The notes under the pieces: generated by a model
Database searches by the model: none
What the model was told of the DNA's origin: nothing
The model's input: only the letters and a program-made list of their open reading frames with translations
Translations under genes and position numbers: made by a program
In this document: positions 1 through 5,697 of the stretch, one piece after another
How the letters are laid out: the number at the start of each line of letters is the position of its first letter
Position numbering within the stretch: position 1 is the stretch's first letter
Origin: JBICHM01 sp043101835
Lineage (GTDB): Bacteria > Planctomycetota > Phycisphaerae > Phycisphaerales > UBA1924
Length of the DNA stretch: 6,157 bases
Assembly: GCA_043101835.1 (NCBI GenBank)
Contig: JBICHM010000233.1
Coordinates: forward strand, 1 to 6,157
Direction: 5' to 3'

Positions 1-29
1 TGACGCAGCGCCTCGAGCACGCGATACAT
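1..29 (-). CDS. Possible start of a minus-strand gene, truncated by the window edge
   Basis: On the minus strand an ATG at 29-27 opens a frame reading MYRVLEALR before the window ends. An AGGA element (complement of 35-38) sits 5 bases upstream, a usable ribosome-binding site. The start would make this gene divergent from the small secreted-protein gene at 256, with the palindrome-rich spacer between them. Only nine codons are visible, so no family can be assigned and the call could be chance. The block immediately to its right shows no plus-strand gene start until 256. Confidence 0.3.
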
Positions 30-101
30 CGTGATCCTGCCTTTCGTGATCCCGCCACGCCCCTGCCCCGAGCGAGATGGGGGCCACCGTAGGCCATCGA
101 C

Positions 102-184
102 TGCCAGATTGGCAATTGTGAGCGGAATAGCCGGAACCATGCCAATGTTTGGCATGTATGGCAATGTGTGCCAATGGTTGGCAC
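102..184. promoter_or_regulatory. Cluster of TGCCA/TGGCA palindromes, probable operator region
   Basis: This 83-bp block holds three inverted repeats built from the same half-site. The first is TGCCA-GAT-TGGCA (102-114). The second is CATGCCAA-TGT-TTGGCATG (138-156, 8-bp arms). The third is GTGCCAA-TGG-TTGGCAC (168-184, 7-bp arms). A further half-site pair in the opposite order, TGGCA-ATGTG-TGCCA (159-173), bridges the last two. The block is clearly less GC-rich than its surroundings and lies in the spacer before the gene at 256. Seven copies of one 5-mer in dyad arrangement suggest a cooperative binding site for a dimeric DNA-binding protein. The regulator is not identifiable here; cruciform or RNA-level hairpins are alternatives. 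Confidence 0.5.
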
Positions 185-213
185 GGCCAGAGCCCGAACA
201 GCCGGGCCGGGTG

Positions 214-237
214 CGCGGGGGCCCGGGACGCCCCGCG
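214..237 (+). other. GC hairpin in the leader of the small secreted-protein gene
   Basis: CGCGGGG (214-220) pairs perfectly with CCCCGCG (231-237) around a 10-base loop. The stem ends six bases before the GAGGAG ribosome-binding site of the gene at 256. In the mRNA it could modulate access to that site or stabilise the 5' end. In such GC-rich DNA a 7-bp stem also arises by chance, so the role is open. Confidence 0.25.
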
Positions 238-242
238 GGAAC

Positions 243-248
243 GAGGAG
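243..248 (+). promoter_or_regulatory. Ribosome-binding site GAGGAG, fixes the ATG at 256
   Basis: GAGGAG lies 7 bases before ATG 256. It supports this start over the in-frame GTG at 31, whose extension would run through the palindrome block and hide the signal peptide. Confidence 0.75.
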
Positions 249-255
249 CCTCATC

Positions 256-705
256 ATGCTGGCCAGGAAGATCTTGATGATCGTGGCCGCGAGCGTCGTC
301 TCGCTCGCGGGCGCCCAGGCGGCGAGCGCGGACGATGTCTTCTGGAAGATCGGGACACGATTCCCGGTCGGAGACGGCGCGATCAGCGTGCACATCGGGG
401 GCGGCGACATCCATGTTCGCCATGGCGGGCATGCGCGCCACCGGTGTTCGTCGCGTTGTGCGCATTACCGGCGCGGGCACCGGTGCGATTCGCGCTGCGA
501 CCACTGGGACCGGCGCGATCGCCGGCGCGGGCCGACTTGGCGTGGCCACCGTTGCGATCGCACCTGTGGCCACTGGGATCGCGGGCGTCAGCATCGCGGC
601 CCGCGATGGAATGACCGGCGCAGCCGGCGCTGGGATCGTGATTGCGACGACCGTCGCGGGCGCGATCGCCGGAGGAGCCGCGGACGCGGCCACCGCCGGC
701 GCTGA
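256..705 (+). CDS. Small secreted Arg/Cys/His-rich protein with C-x3-C-x-H-[WY] repeats
   Basis: This 149-residue protein has no family I recognise. Residues 1-25 look like a Sec signal peptide: MLARK, a hydrophobic stretch to about residue 20, then AQAASA before DD, a good signal-peptidase I site. The mature part starts with about 30 ordinary residues (VFWKIGTRFPVGDGAISVHI), then becomes extremely basic and Arg/His/Asp-rich. Three copies of C-x3-C-x-H-[W/Y] are visible: Cys64/68-His70-Tyr71, Cys77/81-His83-Trp84 and Cys100/104-His106-Trp107. The last two sit in a longer repeat, RGHRCD-x2-C-x-HWDR. A single Cys130 lies in the Arg/Asp tail. The cysteines and histidines could bind a metal or form disulfides outside the cytoplasm, and the basic tail could bind anionic envelope polymers; both are inference. 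It appears monocistronic, with a strong terminator 35 bp after its stop. The in-frame extension upstream to 31 is judged untranslated. Confidence 0.75.
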   Translation: MLARKILMIVAASVVSLAGAQAASADDVFWKIGTRFPVGDGAISVHIGGGDIHVRHGGHARHRCSSRCAHYRRGHRCDSRCDHWDRRDRRRGPTWRGHRCDRTCGHWDRGRQHRGPRWNDRRSRRWDRDCDDRRGRDRRRSRGRGHRRR

Positions 706-740
706 CGCGCATCGGCCCACGAGACGACCCCTCATGCCCG

Positions 741-784
741 CCCGCCCGCGCGATGGCTTCGGCCTCGCGCGGGCGGGTTCTTGT
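741..784 (+). terminator. Strong intrinsic terminator with a C(UUCG)G tetraloop
   Basis: CCCGCCCGCGCGA (741-753) pairs over all 13 positions with 765-777. After one bulged T (754) the stem continues as GGC/GCC (755-757 with 762-764), closed by the very stable tetraloop TTCG (758-761). The run TTCTTGT follows (778-784). It ends the transcript of the small secreted-protein gene and isolates the gene at 910. The T-tract is short and interrupted, but the stem is exceptionally stable. Confidence 0.8.
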
Positions 785-834
785 CCTCGCGCCCCGCACA
801 GGCAGGTGCGGCGGGCGCGGGGCCGAGTTCGGAG

Positions 835-870
835 AATTCGCTGCCCTTCGAATTGCTGCCCCGCTATATA
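835..870 (+). promoter_or_regulatory. Putative promoter of the 497-aa gene with an overlapping dyad operator
   Basis: A TATATA hexamer (865-870) stands out in GC-rich DNA 40 bp before the start codon at 910 and would be a −10 box, giving a leader of roughly 33 bases. No good −35 hexamer lies 16-18 bp upstream. In its place is a perfect dyad, AATTCG-N8-CGAATT (835-854), centred about where a −35-bound factor would act. A regulator binding there could activate or repress. Both elements are visible; their function is inferred. Confidence 0.4.
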
Positions 871-897
871 GGGTTCTCTGCATCACCCCGGCGACGC

Positions 898-904
898 GAG
901 GAGG
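898..904 (+). promoter_or_regulatory. Ribosome-binding site GAGGAGG, fixes the ATG at 910
   Basis: GAGGAGG is a near-perfect Shine-Dalgarno sequence 5 bases before ATG 910. It excludes the longer in-frame TTG start at 781, which falls inside the terminator's T-rich tail upstream of the candidate −10 box. Confidence 0.85.
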
Positions 905-909
905 CGGCG

Positions 910-2403
910 ATGGACATCCCGACACACAAGGACTGGATCGCGCGGACGAAGGTCACCCTTCGCAAGCGCAGCCCGCAGCTCGAAGCGATCGACGAAGCGA
1001 TCCTCGCGTACGAGAAAGCGCCGTCCGCGGCGAACAAGAAGGCGATCAAGCGCGCCTTCGCGCGCTGGCGCTTCGAGAAGTCCCTGGCCGGCGACGACTG
1101 GCGCAAGAGCATCCGCAATCAGAAGCGCGCCGTCACGGACCTCGCCCGTGCGCTGCAGGACATCGATGGGCGCCGCCTCTCGCAGCTCGAGCGCGAGGCG
1201 ATGGAGTGGGTCGCCGTGCAGCAGGCGCGGGAGCTGGAGACCATCTTCAGCGTCCACAACACCCTGCAGTGGAAGCCCTCAACCCTGATGGGCATGCTGA
1301 CGACGGCGCAGTCCAGCTGGCAGCAGTTCCGCAACGGCGCGCCGATGGCGATCGACGCCGCGAAACAGGCCAAGAGCGGCTACAAGACCGCCAAGAGCAT
1401 CCACACGGGGGTCGACCGGATCCGCGATATGGGCAAGGCCGCGTCGAACGCCAAGGTCGGCGGCGACATGGTCACGAAGTACAACAAGCTCCGCGAGCTC
1501 ATCAAGGAGATGTGCCCGGGCGTGGAGCCCAACAAGGTCTTCACCGCGCTGGGCCTCGGGCATCCCGAGCAGTTCATCAAGGACATCGCGCCCTTCGTCG
1601 GCGCGATCTCTTCGGGCTTCGCCGCCACGAAGGCATGGATCGACGTGGCGCGAGCCGCGTACCGGAAGCACGCGTCCGAGGCGGCGGGCTGGACGATCGC
1701 CGCGGGCGATCCTGAGGCGGCGCTGCAGGCGCTGATCGAGATGATCGCGCGCGAGCGCAACTCGCTGGCGCGCCAGGCGGGTGTGAAGACGGGCGCCTTC
1801 GGCGGGAAGCTGGCCGGCGGGTTCCTCGACGCCGGCGTCGTGTCGGGCCCGGTCGTCGGCGCGCTCGAGACGCTGGCGATGACCCTCAACACGATCTACG
1901 AGTACGTCTGCGACCATCGCGAGATGCAGGCCGCGAAGATCCCGCTCGAAGCGAAGGCGTACGACTTCCGTCTCTTCGAGTACTGCCCGCTGCTGGGCTG
2001 CTACTTCCTGGTGGTGGTGGATCATTCGACGATCATCAACTTCGCCGTCGGGGAGTGGGGCACCGACAACTGGATGTTCGACGTCGAGCGGATGATGAAG
2101 AAGATCGAGCCGCTGCTCGAACAGTCGCAGAAGTACATCCACGCCAGCCGCCTCGAGGTCCCGAGCCTGCGCAACTACAAGGGCGTGGTGCAGGAGGGGT
2201 ACAGCGTCAAGACCGGCCTCGCGAAGGTCGCCGCCACGCCCGGGCACGTGGTCGATGTCATCGCCGAGCGCGTCGACAACTGGGTCGAGAAGCCCGTGAA
2301 GCCGAAGAAGCCGATCGTCGACAAGTCGCGGATCTACGGCGTCTACGGCGTCGGCGGCGAGCACGGCATGGTGTCGATGGGAGTGAAGCCGGCCGCGTCG
2401 TGA
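910..2403 (+). CDS. Uncharacterised 497-aa protein, possible effector-like protein
   Basis: I cannot name this family. No signal peptide is seen. The first ~110 residues are helical and charged, with a block F50-x2-W53 … W64-R-K-S-x-R-N70 that looks like a conserved signature. A Lys/Ala-rich helical segment follows (about 140-200). Two Gly/Ala-rich amphipathic or hydrophobic stretches come next, about 223-245 and 290-326, weaker than classical transmembrane helices. A β-like hydrophobic block then carries PLLGCYFLVVVDHSTIINF (360-378), followed by a helix (391-415). The C-terminus is Lys/Pro-rich, ending in a short Gly-rich segment (477-491). From memory, similar blocks occur in uncharacterised proteobacterial proteins, some perhaps secretion-linked; this is unverified. 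The Gly-rich segments would allow membrane insertion or a pore-forming role, but no toxin motif, catalytic motif or neighbouring immunity gene is evident. It is a single-gene unit convergent with the operon downstream. Confidence that it is a real gene is high; its function is unknown. Confidence 0.85.
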   Translation: MDIPTHKDWIARTKVTLRKRSPQLEAIDEAILAYEKAPSAANKKAIKRAFARWRFEKSLAGDDWRKSIRNQKRAVTDLARALQDIDGRRLSQLEREAMEWVAVQQARELETIFSVHNTLQWKPSTLMGMLTTAQSSWQQFRNGAPMAIDAAKQAKSGYKTAKSIHTGVDRIRDMGKAASNAKVGGDMVTKYNKLRELIKEMCPGVEPNKVFTALGLGHPEQFIKDIAPFVGAISSGFAATKAWIDVARAAYRKHASEAAGWTIAAGDPEAALQALIEMIARERNSLARQAGVKTGAFGGKLAGGFLDAGVVSGPVVGALETLAMTLNTIYEYVCDHREMQAAKIPLEAKAYDFRLFEYCPLLGCYFLVVVDHSTIINFAVGEWGTDNWMFDVERMMKKIEPLLEQSQKYIHASRLEVPSLRNYKGVVQEGYSVKTGLAKVAATPGHVVDVIAERVDNWVEKPVKPKKPIVDKSRIYGVYGVGGEHGMVSMGVKPAAS

Positions 2404-2417
2404 CGACGCGCCGCCGG
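2389..2417. terminator. Hairpin across the stop codon between convergent genes
   Basis: CCGGC (2389-2393) pairs with GCCGG (2413-2417). The stem continues with CGCGTCG (2394-2400) against CGACGCG (2404-2410), leaving a 2-base bulge (2411-2412). The loop is exactly the TGA stop codon of the 497-aa gene (2401-2403). Only 19 bp separate the two convergent stop codons, so this hairpin is the obvious candidate for a shared bidirectional terminator. No T-tract follows on either strand, so it may act with Rho or only block readthrough weakly. Confidence 0.4.
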
Positions 2418-2422
2418 GGCGC

Positions 2423-4438
2423 TCAGCCCAGCCACTTGAACGCCTTGCCCCACGACTCGCGCGCTGCGCGCTCGATGCGCTCGATCTCGCCGGCGTCCAC
2501 CGCGTCCAGATCGCGCTCTTCGTTCGGGTTGTAGTGGAAGGCGTAGAGGCGGGCGGCGAACTCCTCGAAGGGGAGGCTGCTCTCGCCCTCGCGCTCGCCG
2601 TGCTCGCGGATGGACGGCTTCACGCCGTAGCCCCAATCCTGGCGCCCCTCGTTGTTTGGGTTGAAGAAGTAGGCGCGAAGGCGCCCGTCGGCGTCCTCGT
2701 TGACGCGAAGCAGGCTGACCGCGTGCGGCCCGAGGTAGGCGCCGTGGCTGCTGGTGATGCACAGCCCGACCGGGTTGGGGTACATGCGCTGGTGCCCGCC
2801 GTTGTGCGCAGGGTGGTGGGTGACGAAGAAGCGGCGCTGGAAATCGGCGTAGTTCGCGACGGTGGTCTGGGCGATATCCATGAAGACCGACGCGAAGCCG
2901 GTTGGCACCCAGCGTCCGTAGAGCGCGGGATTGACCCACTTGTGGCCGTCCTCGGCGCGGAGCACGACACGCTTCATCATCTCGTCGTACATGCGGTCGA
3001 GATGCGGGACGAGCACGATCGAGACGGGGTCGAGCTCGAGGTCGAGCTTCGGCGCGAGACCGCCGGTGAGGACATCCGAGCGGATCGTTGCGCCCTCGAA
3101 AGCCATCTCGATGAGGCCGTCGCGCGCGGCGGAGATGATCAGCGACAGCAGGTAGCCCGGCGCGTGCTCAGACCACAGGCTGATTGCGCGCGCCGCCTGA
3201 CACGTCGGGTTGCGTCCCTGCCCGACGCCCAGCGGCTGGCCGAGCACGCTGAGGACGCCCGCGGCGAGCACCGCGTTCGGCGAGATCGACTCGCGCCGAT
3301 CCCGGCGCGCCAGCAGGTTCGCGCCCACTTCCTCACGGATGTCGAGACGCACGATGCGCCGGAGGCCGGTCTCGACATCCTGACGCGAGAGCAGGCTTCG
3401 CTCGAGGCAGCGCGCGAGGCCGTAGACCGCCTGCGCCGTCGCCGGGCGGATGGCGGCGCCGATGACACCGGCGACCAGCTCGTGGTGCCGGTTCAGTTCG
3501 GCGCGTCCGGCGTCGTTGAGGTCGAGCGCTCGGGCGAGCAGGTCCGGCATGTCGGTCCGCACGTGGCGCAGGAAGACCGCGTGCTGCGGGCAAATGAGCC
3601 CGGTGTCGCGCATGGAGCGCCGGAATCCGTCGGCCTCGCGCCCGAGCGCCGCGGCGCCGGCGTCGCGCAGCGCGCGCCGATAGGCGGTCGGGCCGGCGTC
3701 GGCCGACATCGTCGTCGGGCCGTGCACGGCGCGGAGGAAGACGTCGAGCCGATCCCGGACCTCGTCGCCGGGGTCGGCCCCCGGATCGTGCTCCGGGATG
3801 CGCCCGGCGATCTCGAGGTGGCGCAGGATGCGCTCGGTCATGATCGGGCGCTGCGCCGCGATCTGCTCGATCTCGCGGACGACCTCCCAGCGGAGCGATC
3901 CGAGTCCGAGGTCCTCGGCGAGCACGCGGAAGAGGCGGATCGCGCTGTCGCGGTGCGGACCGCCCTCGATGCGCTCCACCTCGCCGTCGCCCGGAAAGAT
4001 GAACTCGAGATTGAGGGCCATGACCTCATCAAGAAACCGGCGTGCCTCGTCGGCCTCAAGCGCGCGCGATATCGACCGCTCGAGCGCGATCGCGAGGATG
4101 CGCAGCTCGCTGAGCGTCTCGACGACGCGCTCGACGCCGGGCGCCTTGAGCCCCCCTTCCACCAGCGGCGGCAGCAGGCGGTCGGGGTGCGCCCACGGCC
4201 CGCCGGTGAAGACGCCCGCATCGTCGAAACGGTGCGCTCTCTCGGCGAGCGCGCGCATGCCGCGGTCCGAATGCATCAGCGTCTCGGCGACCTGAAAGCA
4301 CTCGTTCTGGCGGAGCGGCCGACCGACCGCCGTGGACTCAGCGAGCGCCTCGAGCGCGCGATCGAACCGTTCGATCTGCCTGTCGATGGCGTCCGGTCCG
4401 GCGGCGTTCACCGAACAGACTTCGGCGTGTTCACTCAC
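2423..4438 (-). CDS. 671-aa protein with a papain/transglutaminase-like cysteine catalytic C-terminus
   Basis: Family not recognised by name. Residues 1 to about 390 are mostly charged helices with no signal peptide or membrane segment, suggesting a cytosolic scaffold or substrate-binding region. From about 400 the pattern resembles papain-fold cysteine enzymes. GQGRNPTCQAARAISLWS puts Gln407 six residues before Cys413, the same spacing as papain's oxyanion Gln19 and nucleophile Cys25. Downstream, YLGPHAVSLLRVN supplies His572, and the strand ending AYFFNPN supplies Asn593, giving a Cys-His-Asn triad. About 160 residues lie between Cys and His, with a His-rich loop (His541, 542, 545, 549, 565). 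The GTG start overlaps the stop of the ATP-grasp gene upstream (GTGA), so the two are probably translationally coupled and act in one pathway. It could hydrolyse, trim or transfer an acyl group on the ligase product, or cross-link protein. The catalytic assignment is inference from motif spacing. Confidence 0.8.
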   Translation of the reverse strand: MSEHAEVCSVNAAGPDAIDRQIERFDRALEALAESTAVGRPLRQNECFQVAETLMHSDRGMRALAERAHRFDDAGVFTGGPWAHPDRLLPPLVEGGLKAPGVERVVETLSELRILAIALERSISRALEADEARRFLDEVMALNLEFIFPGDGEVERIEGGPHRDSAIRLFRVLAEDLGLGSLRWEVVREIEQIAAQRPIMTERILRHLEIAGRIPEHDPGADPGDEVRDRLDVFLRAVHGPTTMSADAGPTAYRRALRDAGAAALGREADGFRRSMRDTGLICPQHAVFLRHVRTDMPDLLARALDLNDAGRAELNRHHELVAGVIGAAIRPATAQAVYGLARCLERSLLSRQDVETGLRRIVRLDIREEVGANLLARRDRRESISPNAVLAAGVLSVLGQPLGVGQGRNPTCQAARAISLWSEHAPGYLLSLIISAARDGLIEMAFEGATIRSDVLTGGLAPKLDLELDPVSIVLVPHLDRMYDEMMKRVVLRAEDGHKWVNPALYGRWVPTGFASVFMDIAQTTVANYADFQRRFFVTHHPAHNGGHQRMYPNPVGLCITSSHGAYLGPHAVSLLRVNEDADGRLRAYFFNPNNEGRQDWGYGVKPSIREHGEREGESSLPFEEFAARLYAFHYNPNEERDLDAVDAGEIERIERAARESWGKAFKWLG

Positions 4439-5697
4439 GCGCTCTGCTCCTGGAGCGATTCGGCGTCGTCGGAGGCATAGAAGGACTGGTGCTCGTAGTG
4501 ATCGAGGAGGCGACGCATCTCGTCGGGGTCGTCGCCGCGGAAGTAGACCGTGCCGTAGTGATCGCCGAAGGCCACGCGCTCGGAGACCTTCGGGTTGATC
4601 GGCACATACAGGTTGTGGCGCTCGTAGTAATCCTCTTCGAGCAGGCCGTCGGGCAGGTTGACGCGCGTGACGACCTTCTCCTTCGGGTAGACCATCAGGC
4701 ACCCGGCGTAGGCGTCGTGCTCGCGCTCGTTGGGGAAGAAGGCGTCGAGCTCCTCATCGGTCGTGGCCGGGTCGGCGCACAGCGCGAATGCCGTGAACGG
4801 GTTGAAGCCGTACGCCTTCTCGATGAGCTCAAAGATGTGCCCGCCGGGCACGCGCGCCGCGACCTCGCCGAAGGAGATCTTGTCGTCGGCGGTGATAAAG
4901 AACTCGGGGTGAATCATGCCGTACTCGATGTCGAAGGCGTCGATGAGGTCGCGCACCGCCTTCTCGATCGCGGAGCGTCGCCCTTCGAGCGTCGGACCGC
5001 AGGGCACGAAGTTCGAGTAGCCGAGGTGGACATACTCGGTGATGTTGAGGAACCGGATCTTCCGGTTGTGGATGAAGACCTCGCAGGAAAACTCCTGGCC
5101 GTCGAGGTGGCTCTCGAGGAGGCAGGGGAAATCCTCATCGGTGAGGGTGGCGACATCCTCCTCGCCGCGGATCATGCGGTGGCCCTTGCAGCCGGCGGCC
5201 GAGAGGGGCTTGAGGTGCACCGGGCTGGCGGCGTCGCCCTCGATCTTCGCCAGCGCCTTGTTGACGCGCCGGAAGAAGCGATCGACATCGGTCTTGTCCT
5301 CGGCCTCCTCGAAGACGCCGACGCGGACGCCGTTCATCTGGGCGCGACGCTTCATCATCGCCTTGTCGCGGAAGAGGAGGTACCGGGTGAAGAGGCGCGG
5401 GTCGTTGCGGAACTTCCCGTTGAGTGCGCCGGCCCACTCGACGCACTCCTCGAACAGCGGCACCGCCAGGCCGACGCCCATCTTGGCCAGATTCTCCGCC
5501 AGTTCGTTGGACTGGTCGTTGAACCTGTCGAAATCCCACACCACGTATTCGAGCCCGTGCTCCTCCATGTAGGTGTCGAACCCGGGGGGCACGACGCCGA
5601 CGAAGGGTCGCCCGGCCTGCTCCATCGCCTCGAAGGCGGGGATGCAGAAGCCGAGCAGGGCGGTCTTGGTGGGGTTGGCGCTGGCGGGGGTGGTCAC
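4435..5697 (-). CDS. ATP-grasp carboxylate-amine ligase family protein
   Basis: This 420-residue cytosolic enzyme belongs to the ATP-grasp superfamily, which activates a carboxylate as acyl phosphate with ATP and joins it to an amine or thiol. Residues 10-80 form the α/β pre-ATP-grasp domain. RDKAMMK (110-116) starts the ATP-grasp region. VHLKPLSAAGCKG (160-172) carries the nucleotide-binding Lys163 and a glycine loop. ESHLDGQEFSCEVF (195-208) supplies the adenine-side acidic residues. HPEFF (263-267) and GEVAARVPGG (277-286, Glu278 and Arg282) form the metal and phosphate site. A C-terminal β-rich domain (about 330-405) is usual for carboxylate-amine ligases. The start is GTG, well placed behind AAGGAGG. 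It is first in a two-gene operon, overlapping the next gene by four bases, and divergent from a kinase-like gene. Substrates cannot be predicted; dipeptide or amino-acid amide formation is the general expectation. It is not a close match to PurK, CarB, Ddl or biotin carboxylase by context or length. Confidence 0.85.
   Translation of the reverse strand: MTTPASANPTKTALLGFCIPAFEAMEQAGRPFVGVVPPGFDTYMEEHGLEYVVWDFDRFNDQSNELAENLAKMGVGLAVPLFEECVEWAGALNGKFRNDPRLFTRYLLFRDKAMMKRRAQMNGVRVGVFEEAEDKTDVDRFFRRVNKALAKIEGDAASPVHLKPLSAAGCKGHRMIRGEEDVATLTDEDFPCLLESHLDGQEFSCEVFIHNRKIRFLNITEYVHLGYSNFVPCGPTLEGRRSAIEKAVRDLIDAFDIEYGMIHPEFFITADDKISFGEVAARVPGGHIFELIEKAYGFNPFTAFALCADPATTDEELDAFFPNEREHDAYAGCLMVYPKEKVVTRVNLPDGLLEEDYYERHNLYVPINPKVSERVAFGDHYGTVYFRGDDPDEMRRLLDHYEHQSFYASDDAESLQEQSA
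4447..4451 (-). promoter_or_regulatory. Ribosome-binding site AGGAG inside the ATP-grasp gene, fixes the GTG at 4438
   Basis: On the minus strand AGGAG lies 8 bases before GTG 4438, within the last codons of the ATP-grasp gene. Together with the GTGA overlap it decides the start against longer in-frame extensions reaching back to 4702, which would overlap the ligase gene by over 260 bases and are Arg/Pro-rich out-of-frame reading. Confidence 0.75.

Noticed and set aside
114..126. AATTGTGAGCGGA, identical to the left part of the E. coli lac operator O1
   Set aside because: Only 13 bases match. The following bases diverge and the right half-site is missing, so there is neither an operator dyad nor a sign of vector sequence.
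31..255. In-frame GTG-initiated N-terminal extension of the small secreted protein
   Set aside because: It would run through the palindrome cluster, has no convincing ribosome-binding site, and buries an otherwise clear signal peptide that begins at ATG 256 behind GAGGAG.
781..909. TTG-initiated 43-residue extension of the 497-aa protein
   Set aside because: It starts within the terminator's tail and covers the dyad and TATATA box. ATG 910 has a near-consensus Shine-Dalgarno.
1279..2364. 361-codon minus-strand open frame opposite the 497-aa gene
   Set aside because: Asp/Arg/Leu/Val-rich low-complexity translation typical of antisense shadow, with no motif; the plus-strand gene has a strong start.
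2534..4480. 648-codon open frame on the plus strand opposite the cysteine-domain gene
   Set aside because: Antisense frames stay open by chance in GC-rich coding DNA. Its composition is Arg/Asp/Val/Ala-rich without motifs, while the minus-strand frame has coherent domains and start signals.
4855..4866. Apparent loss of the metal-binding Asn in the ATP-grasp E-x-N-x-R motif (here E-V-A-A-R)
   Set aside because: Ala at this position also occurs in functional relatives such as PurK (E-M-A-P-R), so it is not evidence of an inactive enzyme.
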